From NCBI RefSeq assembly GCF_902506505.1, contig NZ_LR733406.1, positions 1,450,525 through 1,514,524 of the forward strand: 64,000 nucleotides of DNA. The letters are read 5' to 3'. Within the stretch, counting starts at the first letter, position 1; each line of letters opens with the position of its first letter. Positions 47,518 to 57,952 of the stretch are shown in pieces. Source of the DNA: Pseudomonas sp. 8AS. GTDB taxonomy: Bacteria > Pseudomonadota > Gammaproteobacteria > Pseudomonadales > Pseudomonadaceae. Under the pieces are notes generated by a model. It was not told the origin of the DNA. It saw only the letters and a list, made by a program, of their open reading frames with translations, and ran no database searches. Made by a program: the position numbers and the translations under genes.

Positions 47518-48829
47518 TCCATTCCAGGTAGCGACTGACCAGCTGCGGGCCCAGTTCGCCGGGGCGCGCGTCGAGCACCGGAATGCCGTTGGCCAGCAGG
47601 CGTTCGTGCAGGCCGGCGCGGGCATTCAGGTAGTTCACCGTGCCGCAGTAGCCGAGCGCCTGCTCGTAGCTGTCGACCGGGGTCTGGCGCAGCTGGTCGA
47701 GCACTTCCTCGCGCAGGCTGGCAATCAGCACGCGGTGCTGGCGGCCCAGGCGCTTGACCGCGCCGAGCAGCTCTTCGTCGTCTTCGTCGCGCAGGTTGGT
47801 CACCAGCACCACCAGGGCGCGGCGGCGCTGGCGCATCAGCAGCTGGTTGATCGCCGCGGCGTAGTCGGCCGGGCGGCGGGTGCTGTCCAGAGCGTACACG
47901 GCGTTGAGCAGGCTGCTGATGTGGGCCTGGCCCTTGACCGGCGGGACGAACTGGTCGCGGTCGCCGGCGAAGGTCGCCAGGCCCACGGCATCGCCCTGGC
48001 GCAGGGCTACGTAGCTGAGCAGCAGGCTGGCGTTGAGGGCATGGTCGAAGTGCGACAGGTCGCCGTCATGGCTGCGCATGCGCCGCCCGCAGTCGAGCAG
48101 GAAGACGATCTGCTGGTCGCGCTCGTCCTGGTATTCGCGGGCGATCGGCGTGCGCTTGCGCGCGGTGGCCTTCCAGTCGATCTGGCGCAGGGTGTCGCCT
48201 TCGCGGAACTCGCGCAGCTGGTGGAACTCCAGGCCCAGGCCGCGACGCTGGCGCTGGCGCACGCCGAGCTGGCTGAGCCAGTCGTCCACCGCCATCAGCT
48301 GGGCGCCGTAGAGGCGGGCGAAGTCCGGATAGACGCGGGTTTCCCCCGCCAGCTCCAGGTAGCGCCGGCCCTGCCACAGTCGCAGCGGGCTGGGCAGGTT
48401 GAGTTCGCAGCGGGCGAAGCGGAAGTGCCCGCGCTGCAGCGGGCGCACCCGGTAGCCGCACTGGGTCTGCTCGCCGGGGCGCAGCTCGACCCGCTGCGGC
48501 AGGTATTCGAAGTCCATGCGTTCGGGCACATGGTCGAACAGCTCAATGGTCAGCGCCTGGGGGTAATCGTGCTGCAGGGTCAGGCGCACTTCGCTCCAGC
48601 GTCCCAGCGGCAGGTTGCCCGGCAGCTGGCGCTGCAGGCGCGGCGAGGGCAGGCGGCGCAGCCACAGGGCGTCGACCGCGGCGACCAGCAGCAGGCACAG
48701 CAGCAGGCTCCACCACAGCGGTTGCAGGGTTGGCGGCAGCTGGACCCTGAGCAGCGGCAGGCTGCCCAGGACGATGGCCAGGGCCAGCAGCACGCCGAGC
48801 AGGCCGAGCAGGAGGCGCGAAGGTTTCAT
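47498..48829 (-). CDS. DUF58 von Willebrand-like membrane protein
   Basis: A 443-residue protein with two N-terminal hydrophobic segments (about 5-25 and 38-55), a beta-rich middle and the DUF58 signature REFREGDTLRQIDWKATAR (207-225). A degenerate MIDAS-like DCGRRM (246-251) follows, so the C-terminal half is a VWA-like fold. DUF58 proteins are encoded beside MoxR ATPases and are thought to be their partners. It is the last gene of a six-gene minus-strand operon. Confidence 0.88.
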   Translation of the reverse strand: MKPSRLLLGLLGVLLALAIVLGSLPLLRVQLPPTLQPLWWSLLLCLLLVAAVDALWLRRLPSPRLQRQLPGNLPLGRWSEVRLTLQHDYPQALTIELFDHVPERMDFEYLPQRVELRPGEQTQCGYRVRPLQRGHFRFARCELNLPSPLRLWQGRRYLELAGETRVYPDFARLYGAQLMAVDDWLSQLGVRQRQRRGLGLEFHQLREFREGDTLRQIDWKATARKRTPIAREYQDERDQQIVFLLDCGRRMRSHDGDLSHFDHALNASLLLSYVALRQGDAVGLATFAGDRDQFVPPVKGQAHISSLLNAVYALDSTRRPADYAAAINQLLMRQRRRALVVLVTNLRDEDDEELLGAVKRLGRQHRVLIASLREEVLDQLRQTPVDSYEQALGYCGTVNYLNARAGLHERLLANGIPVLDARPGELGPQLVSRYLEWKKAGVL

Positions 48830-48866
48830 GCCGGGCGCGGGCCTCGCAGCAGCGGTTGGCGCCGCA

Positions 48867-49918
<1,052 letters not shown>

Positions 49919-49922
<4 letters not shown>

Positions 49923-51208
49923 AGGGCATTCCTGAGGGTTTGCAGGTTGGCGACCTGACGGGTGAAGTCGGCAGCGGACAGCTTGTGCGCAGGCGCGGGG
50001 CGCAGGGCTTGGCTGATGGCGCTGGTGGGGATGCGGGTGAGGCGGCCGAGCACTTGCCATTGATCGGCCACGGGCAGGCGCTCGAAGCCCGGGTGGCGGT
50101 GGCGGGCGCGGCGCTGGATATCGCGTTGCAGGCTGTGCAGCAGGTGCTGCTGGCTGGTACGCCGTAACAGGAAGTCGGCGCTGCCGCGCAGGTGTTCCTC
50201 CAGTTGCCGGCGGGCATGGCTGGGCGGGCCCTGCAGCGGGCCGTGGCGCAGGCCGACATGCCACAGCAGCAGGGCGATCAGCAGGGCCAGGGCCGTGAGC
50301 GCGGCGGGATAGTGCTCGACCAGCTGGCTGAGCAGGCTGTCGCGCACCTTGCTGTAGAGCAGGGTGACGCTGCTGTCCTGGCTCAGGTACCAGAGCAGCC
50401 AGGCGTTGTCGTAGGCGTCGATGCTGTCGTTCTGCCAGAGCCAGGCGTCGGTGAGCACGGTGACCAGGCCGTCGCCGTGGTACAGCTGCAGCATGTGTGT
50501 GGCTGCGCCGCTGTTGGCCCAGGCATGGGCGCGGTTCTTGGCGTCGTAGAGGTGGAAGTCGGTGTCGAAGTCGACGTAGGCCGGGGCCTCCTCGTTCTCC
50601 AGGTAGAGCTTGGTCAGCTCCGGATAGCGGTCTTCATCCTCGGCCTCGACCTGGGCGGCGACCGCCTCGCCGAGGTTTTCCTGGTCTGCGCCGGGCTCTT
50701 CGTCGAGTTCCGCCGCTTCGCTGTCCGCGTCGGCCTGCTCGTCGGCTGAGCTGGTGCCGTTGTCCTCGTCGCCCTGTTCCTCGTCGAGGTCGTCGGTGAG
50801 GTGCTGCTGGATGCCCAGGCTGTCGAGCAGCAGGTCGTCGCTCTTGCCCTGTTCCTCGTCCCACAGGCTTTCCGCGACGAACAGCAGATGGCCGCCCTTG
50901 GCCGTCCATTCCAGCACCTGGCGGGCCTGGCGCGGGGTCATGTCTTCGCGGCTGCTGAGCAGCATCAGGGTCTGCCCGGGCGCCGGCAGCTGGCGCAGCA
51001 CGGCCAGGCCGTCGGCGCGGCTGACCGCGATCTTGCGCTCGCGCAGGAAGTGTTCGGCGGCCAGGTAGGGATCGGCGTCGACCTCCGGTGCCGGGCCGAG
51101 CTTGAGGGTCTTCTCGTAGGGTTGCAGCTGGCCCAGGACATTGATGGCCAGCAGGCCGAGCGCCAGGACGAGAAGGCCGCCGAGGGCGAATCTGGCGGTC
51201 CGGCTCAT
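49919..51208 (-). CDS. DUF4350 membrane protein with acidic insert
   Basis: A 429-residue protein with an N-terminal membrane anchor (about 7-27), an extracytoplasmic domain, and a second membrane segment near residue 315 (ALTALALLIALLLWHVG) followed by a basic cytoplasmic tail. A stretch at about residues 138-195 is very rich in Asp and Glu and looks disordered. DUF4350 domains are reminiscent of glutamine-amidotransferase-like folds without obvious catalysis. Four-base overlaps on both sides tie it to the DUF4129 and MoxR genes. Confidence 0.85.
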
Positions 51209-52785
51209 GCCGTTGCTCCCGTCTGGAACAGGCGGCGCCAGGCATCGCACAGGCCTTGCTTGAGTGCCGCCGGTGGCAGGCGATGGCCGTAGGCGAGGTT
51301 CTGCCAGTGGCGGGTCAGGACCGTGCTGAAGCGGCTCAGCTCGGCCTGGTCGAGGCCCTGTACCAGTTGCAGCACTTCGCCTTCGGTGTGCGAGGCCTTC
51401 AGCGGCAGGCGCAAGTCGTGCAGCAGGCGGCTGAGCAGGGCGCGGTAGAGCAGGCCGAGGGCCTCGCGCGGTTGCTCGGCCCAGAGCTGCTCGACCGCGC
51501 CGGCAACGTCGTCGGGCAGGCTCTGCGGGGCCACGTCCAGGCCGAACAGCTGGCTCGGCATCTCGCGGCTGCGGCGTTGCGGCAGACCAAGGCGGCCGGC
51601 GAAGGTACCCAGCCATTCGCGGTAGCGCCACACCAGCAGCAGGATCAGGCCGATCAGCGCGCTCCACAGCAGCACTTCGAAGACCAGTGCGACGATTTCC
51701 AGCTTCTTCAGGTAGTCGCTCAGCGCACCCAGGTTCTGCAGGGCTTCGAGCAGGCCTTGGTTGTCGTCCTGCTTCTTGTCCGGTTTCTGCTCATCGCCGA
51801 AGCGCCAGCGGGTCACCGTCTCGCGGTGCTCGAACGGCGGCTGGTCGAGCAGCCGGGTGATGCTGTCGTGGGCGGCCTGGCTGGTCAAAGGCTGCTTGAG
51901 CAGGCGCGGGGCGTCCGGGCCGTTCGGGTCTTCGACGGGAATCGGGCAGCTGCCGGCGGCGTCCTCGGCCCAGGCCGGCGGGCTGGGAACCAGGGCGAAC
52001 AGGGCGCCAACCAGGAGCAGGGCGTAGGCGCTGCCGGTCAGGCGCTGGCGCAGGCGGCGCAAGACCAGCTCGATGTCCCAGGCCTCCAGCGCGGTGCGCC
52101 GGTTGAGGTAGAGGGTGAAGCCGCAGGCCACGTAGATCGGCTCCCAGAACACCAGCACCAGGGCGTAGAGCAGGTTGGACAGGTGTTCCAGCCACAGCCA
52201 CTCGGCCTGGCCGCCGCTGAGCATGCTCTGCCAGTCCCAGTCGATCTCCATCTGTTGCGGCAGCAGCAGGTAGAGCAGGCCGATCAGGCCGAAGCAGAAC
52301 ACCCCTTCGAGGTGCACGCCGAGCACGGTCAGCCAGGTCGGCCCGCCGCTGTTGCCCAGCCCCAGTACCACCAGGCGCTTGCTGCGGGCCTCGCCAGCGA
52401 GGCCTTCGAGCTGCAGCACCGGCAGGTCGAAACTGCGGGTCGGGCTGAGCCGGCGCCAGGTCAGGCTGGCCAGCAGCTGAGGCTTGAGCAGGCCGGGCAG
52501 GGCCTTGAGTGCCTGCCTGAGCGAAGGCGTGTCGCCGAACAGGGCGTGCGACAGGATATACAGCGGCAGGCGCTCCCAGGCCGGCTTGAGCCACCAGAAG
52601 ATCAGCACGGATAGCGTCGGGTATTGCCACAGCAGCAGGCTGAGCAGGGCGAACACCGGCAGGGTGACGATGGCCCAGCTGCCCATCAGCAGGCCGGCGT
52701 GGCGCTGCGCCAGGAGCACGCCGAGGTCGACGGCTTCCCAGGCGCTGCGCGGCCGGATGGCGACGCTGGCGTCAGTCAGGCGCAT
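51205..52785 (-). CDS. DUF4129 multi-pass membrane protein
   Basis: A 526-residue protein with several hydrophobic segments in its first 300 residues, a signal-like segment near 275-290, a long soluble loop, a membrane helix near 390 (VALVFEVLLWSALIGLILLLVW) and a C-terminal DUF4129 domain (EALGLLYRALLSRLLHDL). It may correspond to the transglutaminase-associated membrane subunits of other MoxR clusters, but no transglutaminase domain is present. The ATG at 52785 overlaps the SpoIIM-like gene by 14 bp. Confidence 0.82.
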   Translation of the reverse strand: MRLTDASVAIRPRSAWEAVDLGVLLAQRHAGLLMGSWAIVTLPVFALLSLLLWQYPTLSVLIFWWLKPAWERLPLYILSHALFGDTPSLRQALKALPGLLKPQLLASLTWRRLSPTRSFDLPVLQLEGLAGEARSKRLVVLGLGNSGGPTWLTVLGVHLEGVFCFGLIGLLYLLLPQQMEIDWDWQSMLSGGQAEWLWLEHLSNLLYALVLVFWEPIYVACGFTLYLNRRTALEAWDIELVLRRLRQRLTGSAYALLLVGALFALVPSPPAWAEDAAGSCPIPVEDPNGPDAPRLLKQPLTSQAAHDSITRLLDQPPFEHRETVTRWRFGDEQKPDKKQDDNQGLLEALQNLGALSDYLKKLEIVALVFEVLLWSALIGLILLLVWRYREWLGTFAGRLGLPQRRSREMPSQLFGLDVAPQSLPDDVAGAVEQLWAEQPREALGLLYRALLSRLLHDLRLPLKASHTEGEVLQLVQGLDQAELSRFSTVLTRHWQNLAYGHRLPPAALKQGLCDAWRRLFQTGATA

Positions 52786-53752
52786 GGCGGTGGCGTCCGG
52801 CAAAAACGAAATAGGCGATCACCAGCAGCCATAGGGCCGTGCCGACCAGGTACTTGATGGTCGGCGTGGTGTAGGTCATCGACGACCAGAATGCCTCGAC
52901 GAAGGCGGCGATGACGAGGAACAGGATCACCCCGGCGACCAGCTGGATGCTGCGCCCGGAGGCCTGGCGCAGGGCCTCGCCGCGGCGCAGGCGGCCCGGG
53001 GCGAGCAGGGCCCAGCCGAGCTTGAGCCCGGCGGCGCCGGCGAAGGCGATGGCGGTCAGCTCGAAGGCGCCATGGCCGATGACGAAGGACCAGAAGGTTT
53101 CGCTGTAGCCGATGCGGGTCAGATGGCCGGCGACGGCGCCGATCATCAGGCCGTTGAACAGCAGGAAGAACAGGCTGCCGAGGCCGAACAGCAGGCCGCT
53201 GGCGAAGGTCTGAAAGGCGATGCCGATGTTGTTCATGATGTAGAAGCCGAACATCATCCAGTCGTCGCCCGAGTCGCGCTCGCTGAAGCGGCCGATGCGC
53301 CGGGCGTCGGGGTCGTACATGCGCTCCATGTCGCTGACCTGGGCCGGGTCGAGCAGGCCGTAGATCAGCTCGGGGAACTGCCAGGTGAGCAGGCCCATGC
53401 CGATCAGGCTGCCGAAGAACAGCAGGCAGCCGGCCAGCACGCAGCGCCATTCGCTGCGGATCAGTTGCGGGAAGCCGCTGATCAGGAAGCGGATCATCTG
53501 CGCCAGCAGGTGGCTGCGGTGGCGGTAGAACTGCTGGTGGCCGCGCATCGCCAGCTGTTGCAGCTGGTCGATCAGGTGGCTGCTGTAGCCACGCTCCTCG
53601 GCCAGGGCCAGGTGCTGGCACAGATGGCGGTAATCGGCGGCAAAACTTTCGCAGGCCTTGCTGTCGGCCTTGCCGCGCTCCAGCTGGCCGAGCAGCTGGG
53701 TGAAGCGCTGCCAGTCGGCGGCGTGCTTTTGCTCGAACAGGTGCTGTTTCAT
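52772..53752 (-). CDS. SpoIIM-like (DUF95) membrane protein
   Basis: A 326-residue protein with about six hydrophobic segments and the SpoIIM-type region containing FIMNNIGIAFQTFASG-like and GHGAFELTAIAFAGAAGLKLG motifs. The name derives from the Bacillus protein that works with peptidoglycan hydrolases during engulfment; sporulation is not implied. Position between an RDD protein and a DUF4129 protein, with overlapping reading frames, indicates one membrane complex. Confidence 0.88.
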   Translation of the reverse strand: MKQHLFEQKHAADWQRFTQLLGQLERGKADSKACESFAADYRHLCQHLALAEERGYSSHLIDQLQQLAMRGHQQFYRHRSHLLAQMIRFLISGFPQLIRSEWRCVLAGCLLFFGSLIGMGLLTWQFPELIYGLLDPAQVSDMERMYDPDARRIGRFSERDSGDDWMMFGFYIMNNIGIAFQTFASGLLFGLGSLFFLLFNGLMIGAVAGHLTRIGYSETFWSFVIGHGAFELTAIAFAGAAGLKLGWALLAPGRLRRGEALRQASGRSIQLVAGVILFLVIAAFVEAFWSSMTYTTPTIKYLVGTALWLLVIAYFVFAGRHRHAPD

Positions 53753-54483
53753 GTCGCCCCCAGCAGGCCGCGGGCGATGTTGTTGAGGCGGGCCTCGGCC
53801 TGCTCCGGCGGTACTTGCAGGGGCTCGGCGAGGATGCCGGCCAGTTCCTGGCGGCGGGCCGCGGACAGGCCGCCCTGGCGTTCGGCAAAGCCTTGCAGGG
53901 CGCGCTGTTCGGCGAGGCTGAGGCGGAACGGCGGGCGCTCGCTGTCGCCGGGCGGAATCAGCGGCCGGCTGCCGTTCTCGTCGCGGTAGACCACCAGAGT
54001 GCCGGCGGCCAGGTCGCCCAGGCGCTTGAAGGCCGGATGGCTCAGGCAGCTGACCAGCCCCAGGCAGTAGCCGACCGGCAGCATGTCGACGAAGCGCAGC
54101 AGGTTGCGGGTCAGCGAAGCGCCCCAGCCGACCGGGGTGCCGTCGTCATGCACCACGCGCAGGCCCATGATCTGCTTGCCCGGCGAGCGGCCCTGGTTGA
54201 ATACCTCGAACAGCACCATGTACCACCAGTTGACCAGGAACAGCAGAATGCTGCCCAGGCCCACGCCGAGCTGGCCGAGGAAGGCCATGACGATGAACAT
54301 CAGCAGCAGGATGGCGCCGCGGATCAGCAGGTCGAGGCCGAAGGCCAGGATGCGCGGCAGCGCGCCGGCCGGGCGCAGGACCAGGTCAATGCCTTCCGGG
54401 GTTTCGACATGGTGGCGCGTATCCAGCAGCCTGTGGCGGGTGCGGGATGGCTCATGGGCGACGCTCGGCGGGGTGGGCTGCAT
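53749..54483 (-). CDS. RDD-family membrane protein
   Basis: A 244-residue protein whose RDD domain (about 35-170) has hydrophobic segments around LDLLIRGAILLLMFIVMAFL and the signature GRSPGKQIMGLRVV. The C-terminal 70 residues are soluble and charged. It is the first gene of the six-gene operon, with a 4-bp overlap into the SpoIIM-like gene. RDD proteins are poorly understood; some are reported as ion exchangers. Confidence 0.88.
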   Translation of the reverse strand: MQPTPPSVAHEPSRTRHRLLDTRHHVETPEGIDLVLRPAGALPRILAFGLDLLIRGAILLLMFIVMAFLGQLGVGLGSILLFLVNWWYMVLFEVFNQGRSPGKQIMGLRVVHDDGTPVGWGASLTRNLLRFVDMLPVGYCLGLVSCLSHPAFKRLGDLAAGTLVVYRDENGSRPLIPPGDSERPPFRLSLAEQRALQGFAERQGGLSAARRQELAGILAEPLQVPPEQAEARLNNIARGLLGAT

Positions 54484-54539
54484 TCGTCAACTGCATCGAA
54501 GAAAGCCTGATGCTAGCCAGCAGCAGGAGGGAAGGCAAT

Positions 54540-54559
54540 CGGGCCGCCGCGGCGGCCCG
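54540..54559 (-). terminator. GC-rich hairpin upstream of the RDD operon
   Basis: CGGGCCGCC pairs with GGCGGCCCG. It lies 17 bp past the stop codon of the minus-strand membrane protein gene and 57 bp before the RDD start. No T run follows on the minus strand, so it may only attenuate readthrough. Confidence 0.45.
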
Positions 54560-54575
54560 AGTGCTGGCTGGCAAA

Positions 54576-55391
54576 TCAGTTGGCCGGTGCGGGCAGCACA
54601 CCGAAGATGGTGCGGTAGAGAATGCCCTGGGCCACGATGAACATCGGCACGGTCCAGATCAGGCCGATGCCCAGCGGAATCATGCTGATCATCATGATCA
54701 CGCCGAGTAGGAGGTAGAGGAAGAACACCTTGAACCAGTGCTGGTTGATCGCCTTGCACGACACCAGCATGGCGTCCCAGGCCGACAGCTTGCGCTCGAC
54801 GATCAGAGGGATGGTCAGCAGGAACGCGACGGCCAGGTAGATGCCCGGGATGACGAACAGGAAGAAGCCGACATTCACCAGGATGCCCATCAGGATCGCC
54901 GCCAGCAGCAGCGGCAGGGTGCGCCCGAAGTGGCTGAATACTTCGCCGAAACGTACCGGCTGGCCGGCAGCCTGGCGGATGCCGACCATGTTGATGCCGG
55001 CCACGAAGGGGTAGACCACGGCGAGCATGACCAGGCCGGCGCCCAGGCCGATCACGAAGAAGCCGAACACGCCTGCGGCCAGTAGGCCGCCGCCGGCACT
55101 GTCGCCCAGGCTGGAGGCGCCCAGGGCACCGAGTACGCCGAAGACGGAGAGGATGATCGAGAGGAGAAAGGAGGCGACCATCATGGCGCCGCAGAACACC
55201 AGATAGCTGCCCCAGATCACGCCTTTGGTGCCTTTGGTCTTGCTCCAGGCCTCACCGAGCAGGCTGCCGATGGAGAAGTCGTAGCCGCGGCTCAGGGCCT
55301 GCTCGAGCGAAGGCGCCTGCCCGGGGGCGGTGGTTTCCTGCAGGGCGCTGCCCGGCATGGCATAGGGGTTCTGTAGGGTTGTGTCAGTCAT
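54576..55391 (-). CDS. BPSS1780-like multi-pass membrane protein
   Basis: A 271-residue membrane protein. A hydrophilic N-terminus of about 50 residues is followed by about six hydrophobic segments rich in Gly and Ala (VFGFFVIGLGAGLVMLAVVYP is one). IPLIVERKLSAWDAMLVSCKAI is a conserved cytoplasmic block in this family, often named BPSS1780 membrane protein. Start at ATG 55391 follows AAGGAAG. It lies upstream of the RDD operon on the same strand; a hairpin separates them. Function unknown. Confidence 0.8.
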   Translation of the reverse strand: MTDTTLQNPYAMPGSALQETTAPGQAPSLEQALSRGYDFSIGSLLGEAWSKTKGTKGVIWGSYLVFCGAMMVASFLLSIILSVFGVLGALGASSLGDSAGGGLLAAGVFGFFVIGLGAGLVMLAVVYPFVAGINMVGIRQAAGQPVRFGEVFSHFGRTLPLLLAAILMGILVNVGFFLFVIPGIYLAVAFLLTIPLIVERKLSAWDAMLVSCKAINQHWFKVFFLYLLLGVIMMISMIPLGIGLIWTVPMFIVAQGILYRTIFGVLPAPAN

Positions 55392-55553
55392 GAGTACTTC
55401 CTTGTTGTAGTGGGACACCATTACCAGCGACGCATCCTAGCGACAGTGGCGGGGCGGCAGCAAGTTGGACCTGTGTGCCCGTGAGCGCAATCATGCTTTT
55501 TCGCGTTTTTTGTGCGCCGTATACGCCTGTTAGACTGCGTGGGCCTCTTCTCG

Positions 55554-56999
55554 ATGGAAACCGCCGTGAGCTCAAGCATCTTCTGGTACGACTACGAAAC
55601 CACCGGGATCAACCCGCGTAGCGATCGACCGCTGCAGGTCGCGGGCATCCGTACCGACGAGCAGCTCAACGAAATCGGCGAGCCATTGAACATCTATTGC
55701 CAGCCGAGCGACGACATCCTGCCGCATCCGGCGGCCTGCCGGATCACCGGGATTACCCCGCAGATCCTGTGCGATCAGGGCCTCTGCGAGGCCGAGTTCA
55801 TGGCGCGCGTGCATGCCGAGCTGGCGCTTCCCGGCACCTGCGGCGCGGGCTACAACAGCCTGCGTTTCGACGACGAGATGACGCGCTACAGCCTGTACCG
55901 CAACTTCTACGACCCCTATGCCCGCGAGTGGCAGAACGGCAACAGCCGCTGGGACCTGATCGACCTGGTGCGCACCGCCTACGCCCTGCGCCCGGAAGGG
56001 ATCGCGTGGCCGCATGACGAAGAAGGGCGGGCATCGCTGAAGCTCGAGCGCCTGACCGAGGCCAACGGCATCGAGCATGGCCAGGCGCACGATGCGCTAT
56101 CGGATGTGCGCGCGACCATCGCCCTGGCGCGCCTGCTGCGCGAACGGCAACCCAAGCTGTACGACTACCTGTTCCAGTTGCGCAGCAAGCACAAGGTCAT
56201 GGAGCAGATTCGCCTGCTGCAGCCGTTGGTGCATGTTTCCGGACGCTTTGCCGGCAGCCGCAATTACCTGGCCGTGGTGCTGCCGTTGGCCTGGCACCCG
56301 CGCAATCGCAATGCCCTGATCGTCTGCGACTTGCAGGCCGAGGTGCGGCCGCTGCTGGAGCTGGATGCCCAGACCCTGCGTCAGCGTCTGTATACCCGGC
56401 GCGATCAGTTGGCCGAAGGCGAGTTGCCGGTGCCGTTGAAACTGCTGCATATCAATCGCTGCCCGGTGGTGGCGTCGCTCAAGGTGTTGCGCGCCGAAGA
56501 TACTCAGCGCCTGCAGTTGAACTTGGCGGAGTGCGAGACGCGCGCGCAGTTGTTGCGTGACGGCGTGGCGCAATGGCAGGAGAAGTTGGCGCACATCTAT
56601 GCGGAGGAAGAGTTCGCTGCGCTGGATGATCCGGAGCAACAACTGTATGGCGGTTTCCTCGGTGACCGCGATCGACGTTTATGCGAACAGGTGCGCCAGG
56701 CCAGTGCCTTGCAATTGGCGCGCGATAATTGGGGTTTTCTCGATGCCCGTTTGCCCGAGTTGCTGTTTCGCTACCGGGCCCGCAATTTTCCGGCATCCCT
56801 GTCGCAGCAGGAGGCGGCAACGTGGCAGGCCTTCTGCCGTACTCGCCTGAGTAGTGCCGAGGCGGGGGCGCCGAATACCCTGGAACAGTTCGAGGCGGCA
56901 TTGATCAATGAATGGCCGCAGGCCGATGCGGCGCAGCAGCAGGTATTGCAGGTCTGGCGCGAACATGTCGCCGCGCTGCGGGAGAAATACCGCCTGTGA
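55554..56999 (+). CDS. sbcB: Exodeoxyribonuclease I
   Basis: A 481-residue 3'-5' single-strand DNA exonuclease with a DEDD exonuclease domain. Exo I is WYDYETTG near residue 11 (Asp and Glu), and the third block HDALSDVRAT is near residue 180. The C-terminal SH3-like and helical domains follow. ATG 55554 lacks a clear ribosome-binding site; a GTG 12 bp later, preceded by GGAAA, is an alternative. Convergent with mvaT across a bidirectional terminator. Confidence 0.95.
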   Translation: METAVSSSIFWYDYETTGINPRSDRPLQVAGIRTDEQLNEIGEPLNIYCQPSDDILPHPAACRITGITPQILCDQGLCEAEFMARVHAELALPGTCGAGYNSLRFDDEMTRYSLYRNFYDPYAREWQNGNSRWDLIDLVRTAYALRPEGIAWPHDEEGRASLKLERLTEANGIEHGQAHDALSDVRATIALARLLRERQPKLYDYLFQLRSKHKVMEQIRLLQPLVHVSGRFAGSRNYLAVVLPLAWHPRNRNALIVCDLQAEVRPLLELDAQTLRQRLYTRRDQLAEGELPVPLKLLHINRCPVVASLKVLRAEDTQRLQLNLAECETRAQLLRDGVAQWQEKLAHIYAEEEFAALDDPEQQLYGGFLGDRDRRLCEQVRQASALQLARDNWGFLDARLPELLFRYRARNFPASLSQQEAATWQAFCRTRLSSAEAGAPNTLEQFEAALINEWPQADAAQQQVLQVWREHVAALREKYRL

Positions 57000-57016
57000 G
57001 GGGCTTGGGCGATGGA

Positions 57017-57050
57017 ATAAAAAAAGCCGGCAAGTTGCCGGCATTTTTTA
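57017..57050. terminator. Bidirectional terminator between sbcB and mvaT
   Basis: GCCGGC pairs with GCCGGC (57026-57031 with 57037-57042, AA/TT inner pairs), flanked by an eight-A run on the left and six Ts on the right. Confidence 0.92.
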
Positions 57051-57070
57051 TTGGCTGAAGTGCTGTCGAC

Positions 57071-57445
57071 TTAGCCGAGCAGGGTGGCCCAGCCTTCAAC
57101 AACGGCGGCGCCCCATTTGGCTTTCCACTCTTTCAGCGTCTTGTGGTTGCCGCCTTTGGTTTCGATCACTTCACCGGTGTTCGGGTTCTTGTACTGCTTG
57201 ACCTTGCGGGCACGCTTGGTGCCGGTGGCTTTGGCGGCGCGCGGAGCCTTGTTCAGCTTGGCTTCCGGGTCGAGCAGGGCAATGATGTCGCGCAGGGATT
57301 TCTGGTATTCGCCCATCAGGGTGCGCAGTTTGCCTTCGAATTCCAGTTCTTTTTTCAGTTTGTCATCTTGCGAGAGGTTCTTCAGGCGCTCTTGAAGTTC
57401 CTTGATGGCTTCTTCGGTGGCGCGGTATTCGTTGATCAGGGACAT
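57071..57445 (-). CDS. mvaT: H-NS-family nucleoid protein MvaT
   Basis: A 124-residue xenogeneic silencer. An N-terminal coiled coil (about 1-60, with NEYRATEEAIKELQERLKNL) mediates oligomerisation. The C-terminal DNA-binding domain contains the basic KRARKVKQYKNP loop and the AT-pincer segment ETKGGNHKTLKEWKAKWG. It silences AT-rich acquired DNA and represses rsmZ; the rsmZ upstream tract in this window is a plausible target. Confidence 0.97.
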   Translation of the reverse strand: MSLINEYRATEEAIKELQERLKNLSQDDKLKKELEFEGKLRTLMGEYQKSLRDIIALLDPEAKLNKAPRAAKATGTKRARKVKQYKNPNTGEVIETKGGNHKTLKEWKAKWGAAVVEGWATLLG

Positions 57446-57952
57446 TGTGCTCTACCTTGACAGGGGCGGATACGAGATGGATTGAAGGTAATAATAGACA
57501 GGCACTCGGAGGCAAGTAAATACGTTGGAAAAGTTTTGCCGAAATTATTTCGTGGAATATATGCCCGGGGCCTTCCGGGGGTAACGGAAAGTCTGCTGCC
57601 GTTCGCTGCTGCATATCTGGCGGATTAACTGCAGCCCCGTGCAAGTTGGCGGTTGCGCAAGTTCTTGCGCGCCGGTGCTTATCGCTGGGGTGCCGCATGT
57701 TGCGGCTGCCGGGAGTGCAAGTTTGCGCTGAGGTTAATCGCTTTGCAGTTGCCGGATGCCGCCGGGCTGATGTTTCGCCGGCCTTGGGCTAATGCCGCCA
57801 GCACCGGCATGGGCGTGACAGGGTTGGAGTCGGCTACATCGTGGCGGTTTGTTCGGCTGATACCGGGTACTTTAACCGGGGCAAGCGGATACTGAAGTTT
57901 TCCCTCGCTCTGGCTAGAATGGCGCCCTCGCGAAGTTTCTGGAGTCTCCCAT
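57446..57952. promoter_or_regulatory. Divergent intergenic region between mvaT and purU
   Basis: This 507-bp gene-free region is AT-rich next to mvaT (57480-57560). A minus-strand TTGCCT-16-TATTAC pair at 57488-57515 is a possible mvaT promoter. TAGAAT at 57915-57920 is a possible -10 for purU. The middle (57600-57840) has no credible gene. MvaT autoregulation through the AT-rich part is plausible. Confidence 0.4.

Noticed and set aside
52772..53752. SpoIIM annotation suggesting sporulation
   Set aside because: The family name is historical; nothing else here relates to endospores and the organism is a pseudomonad.
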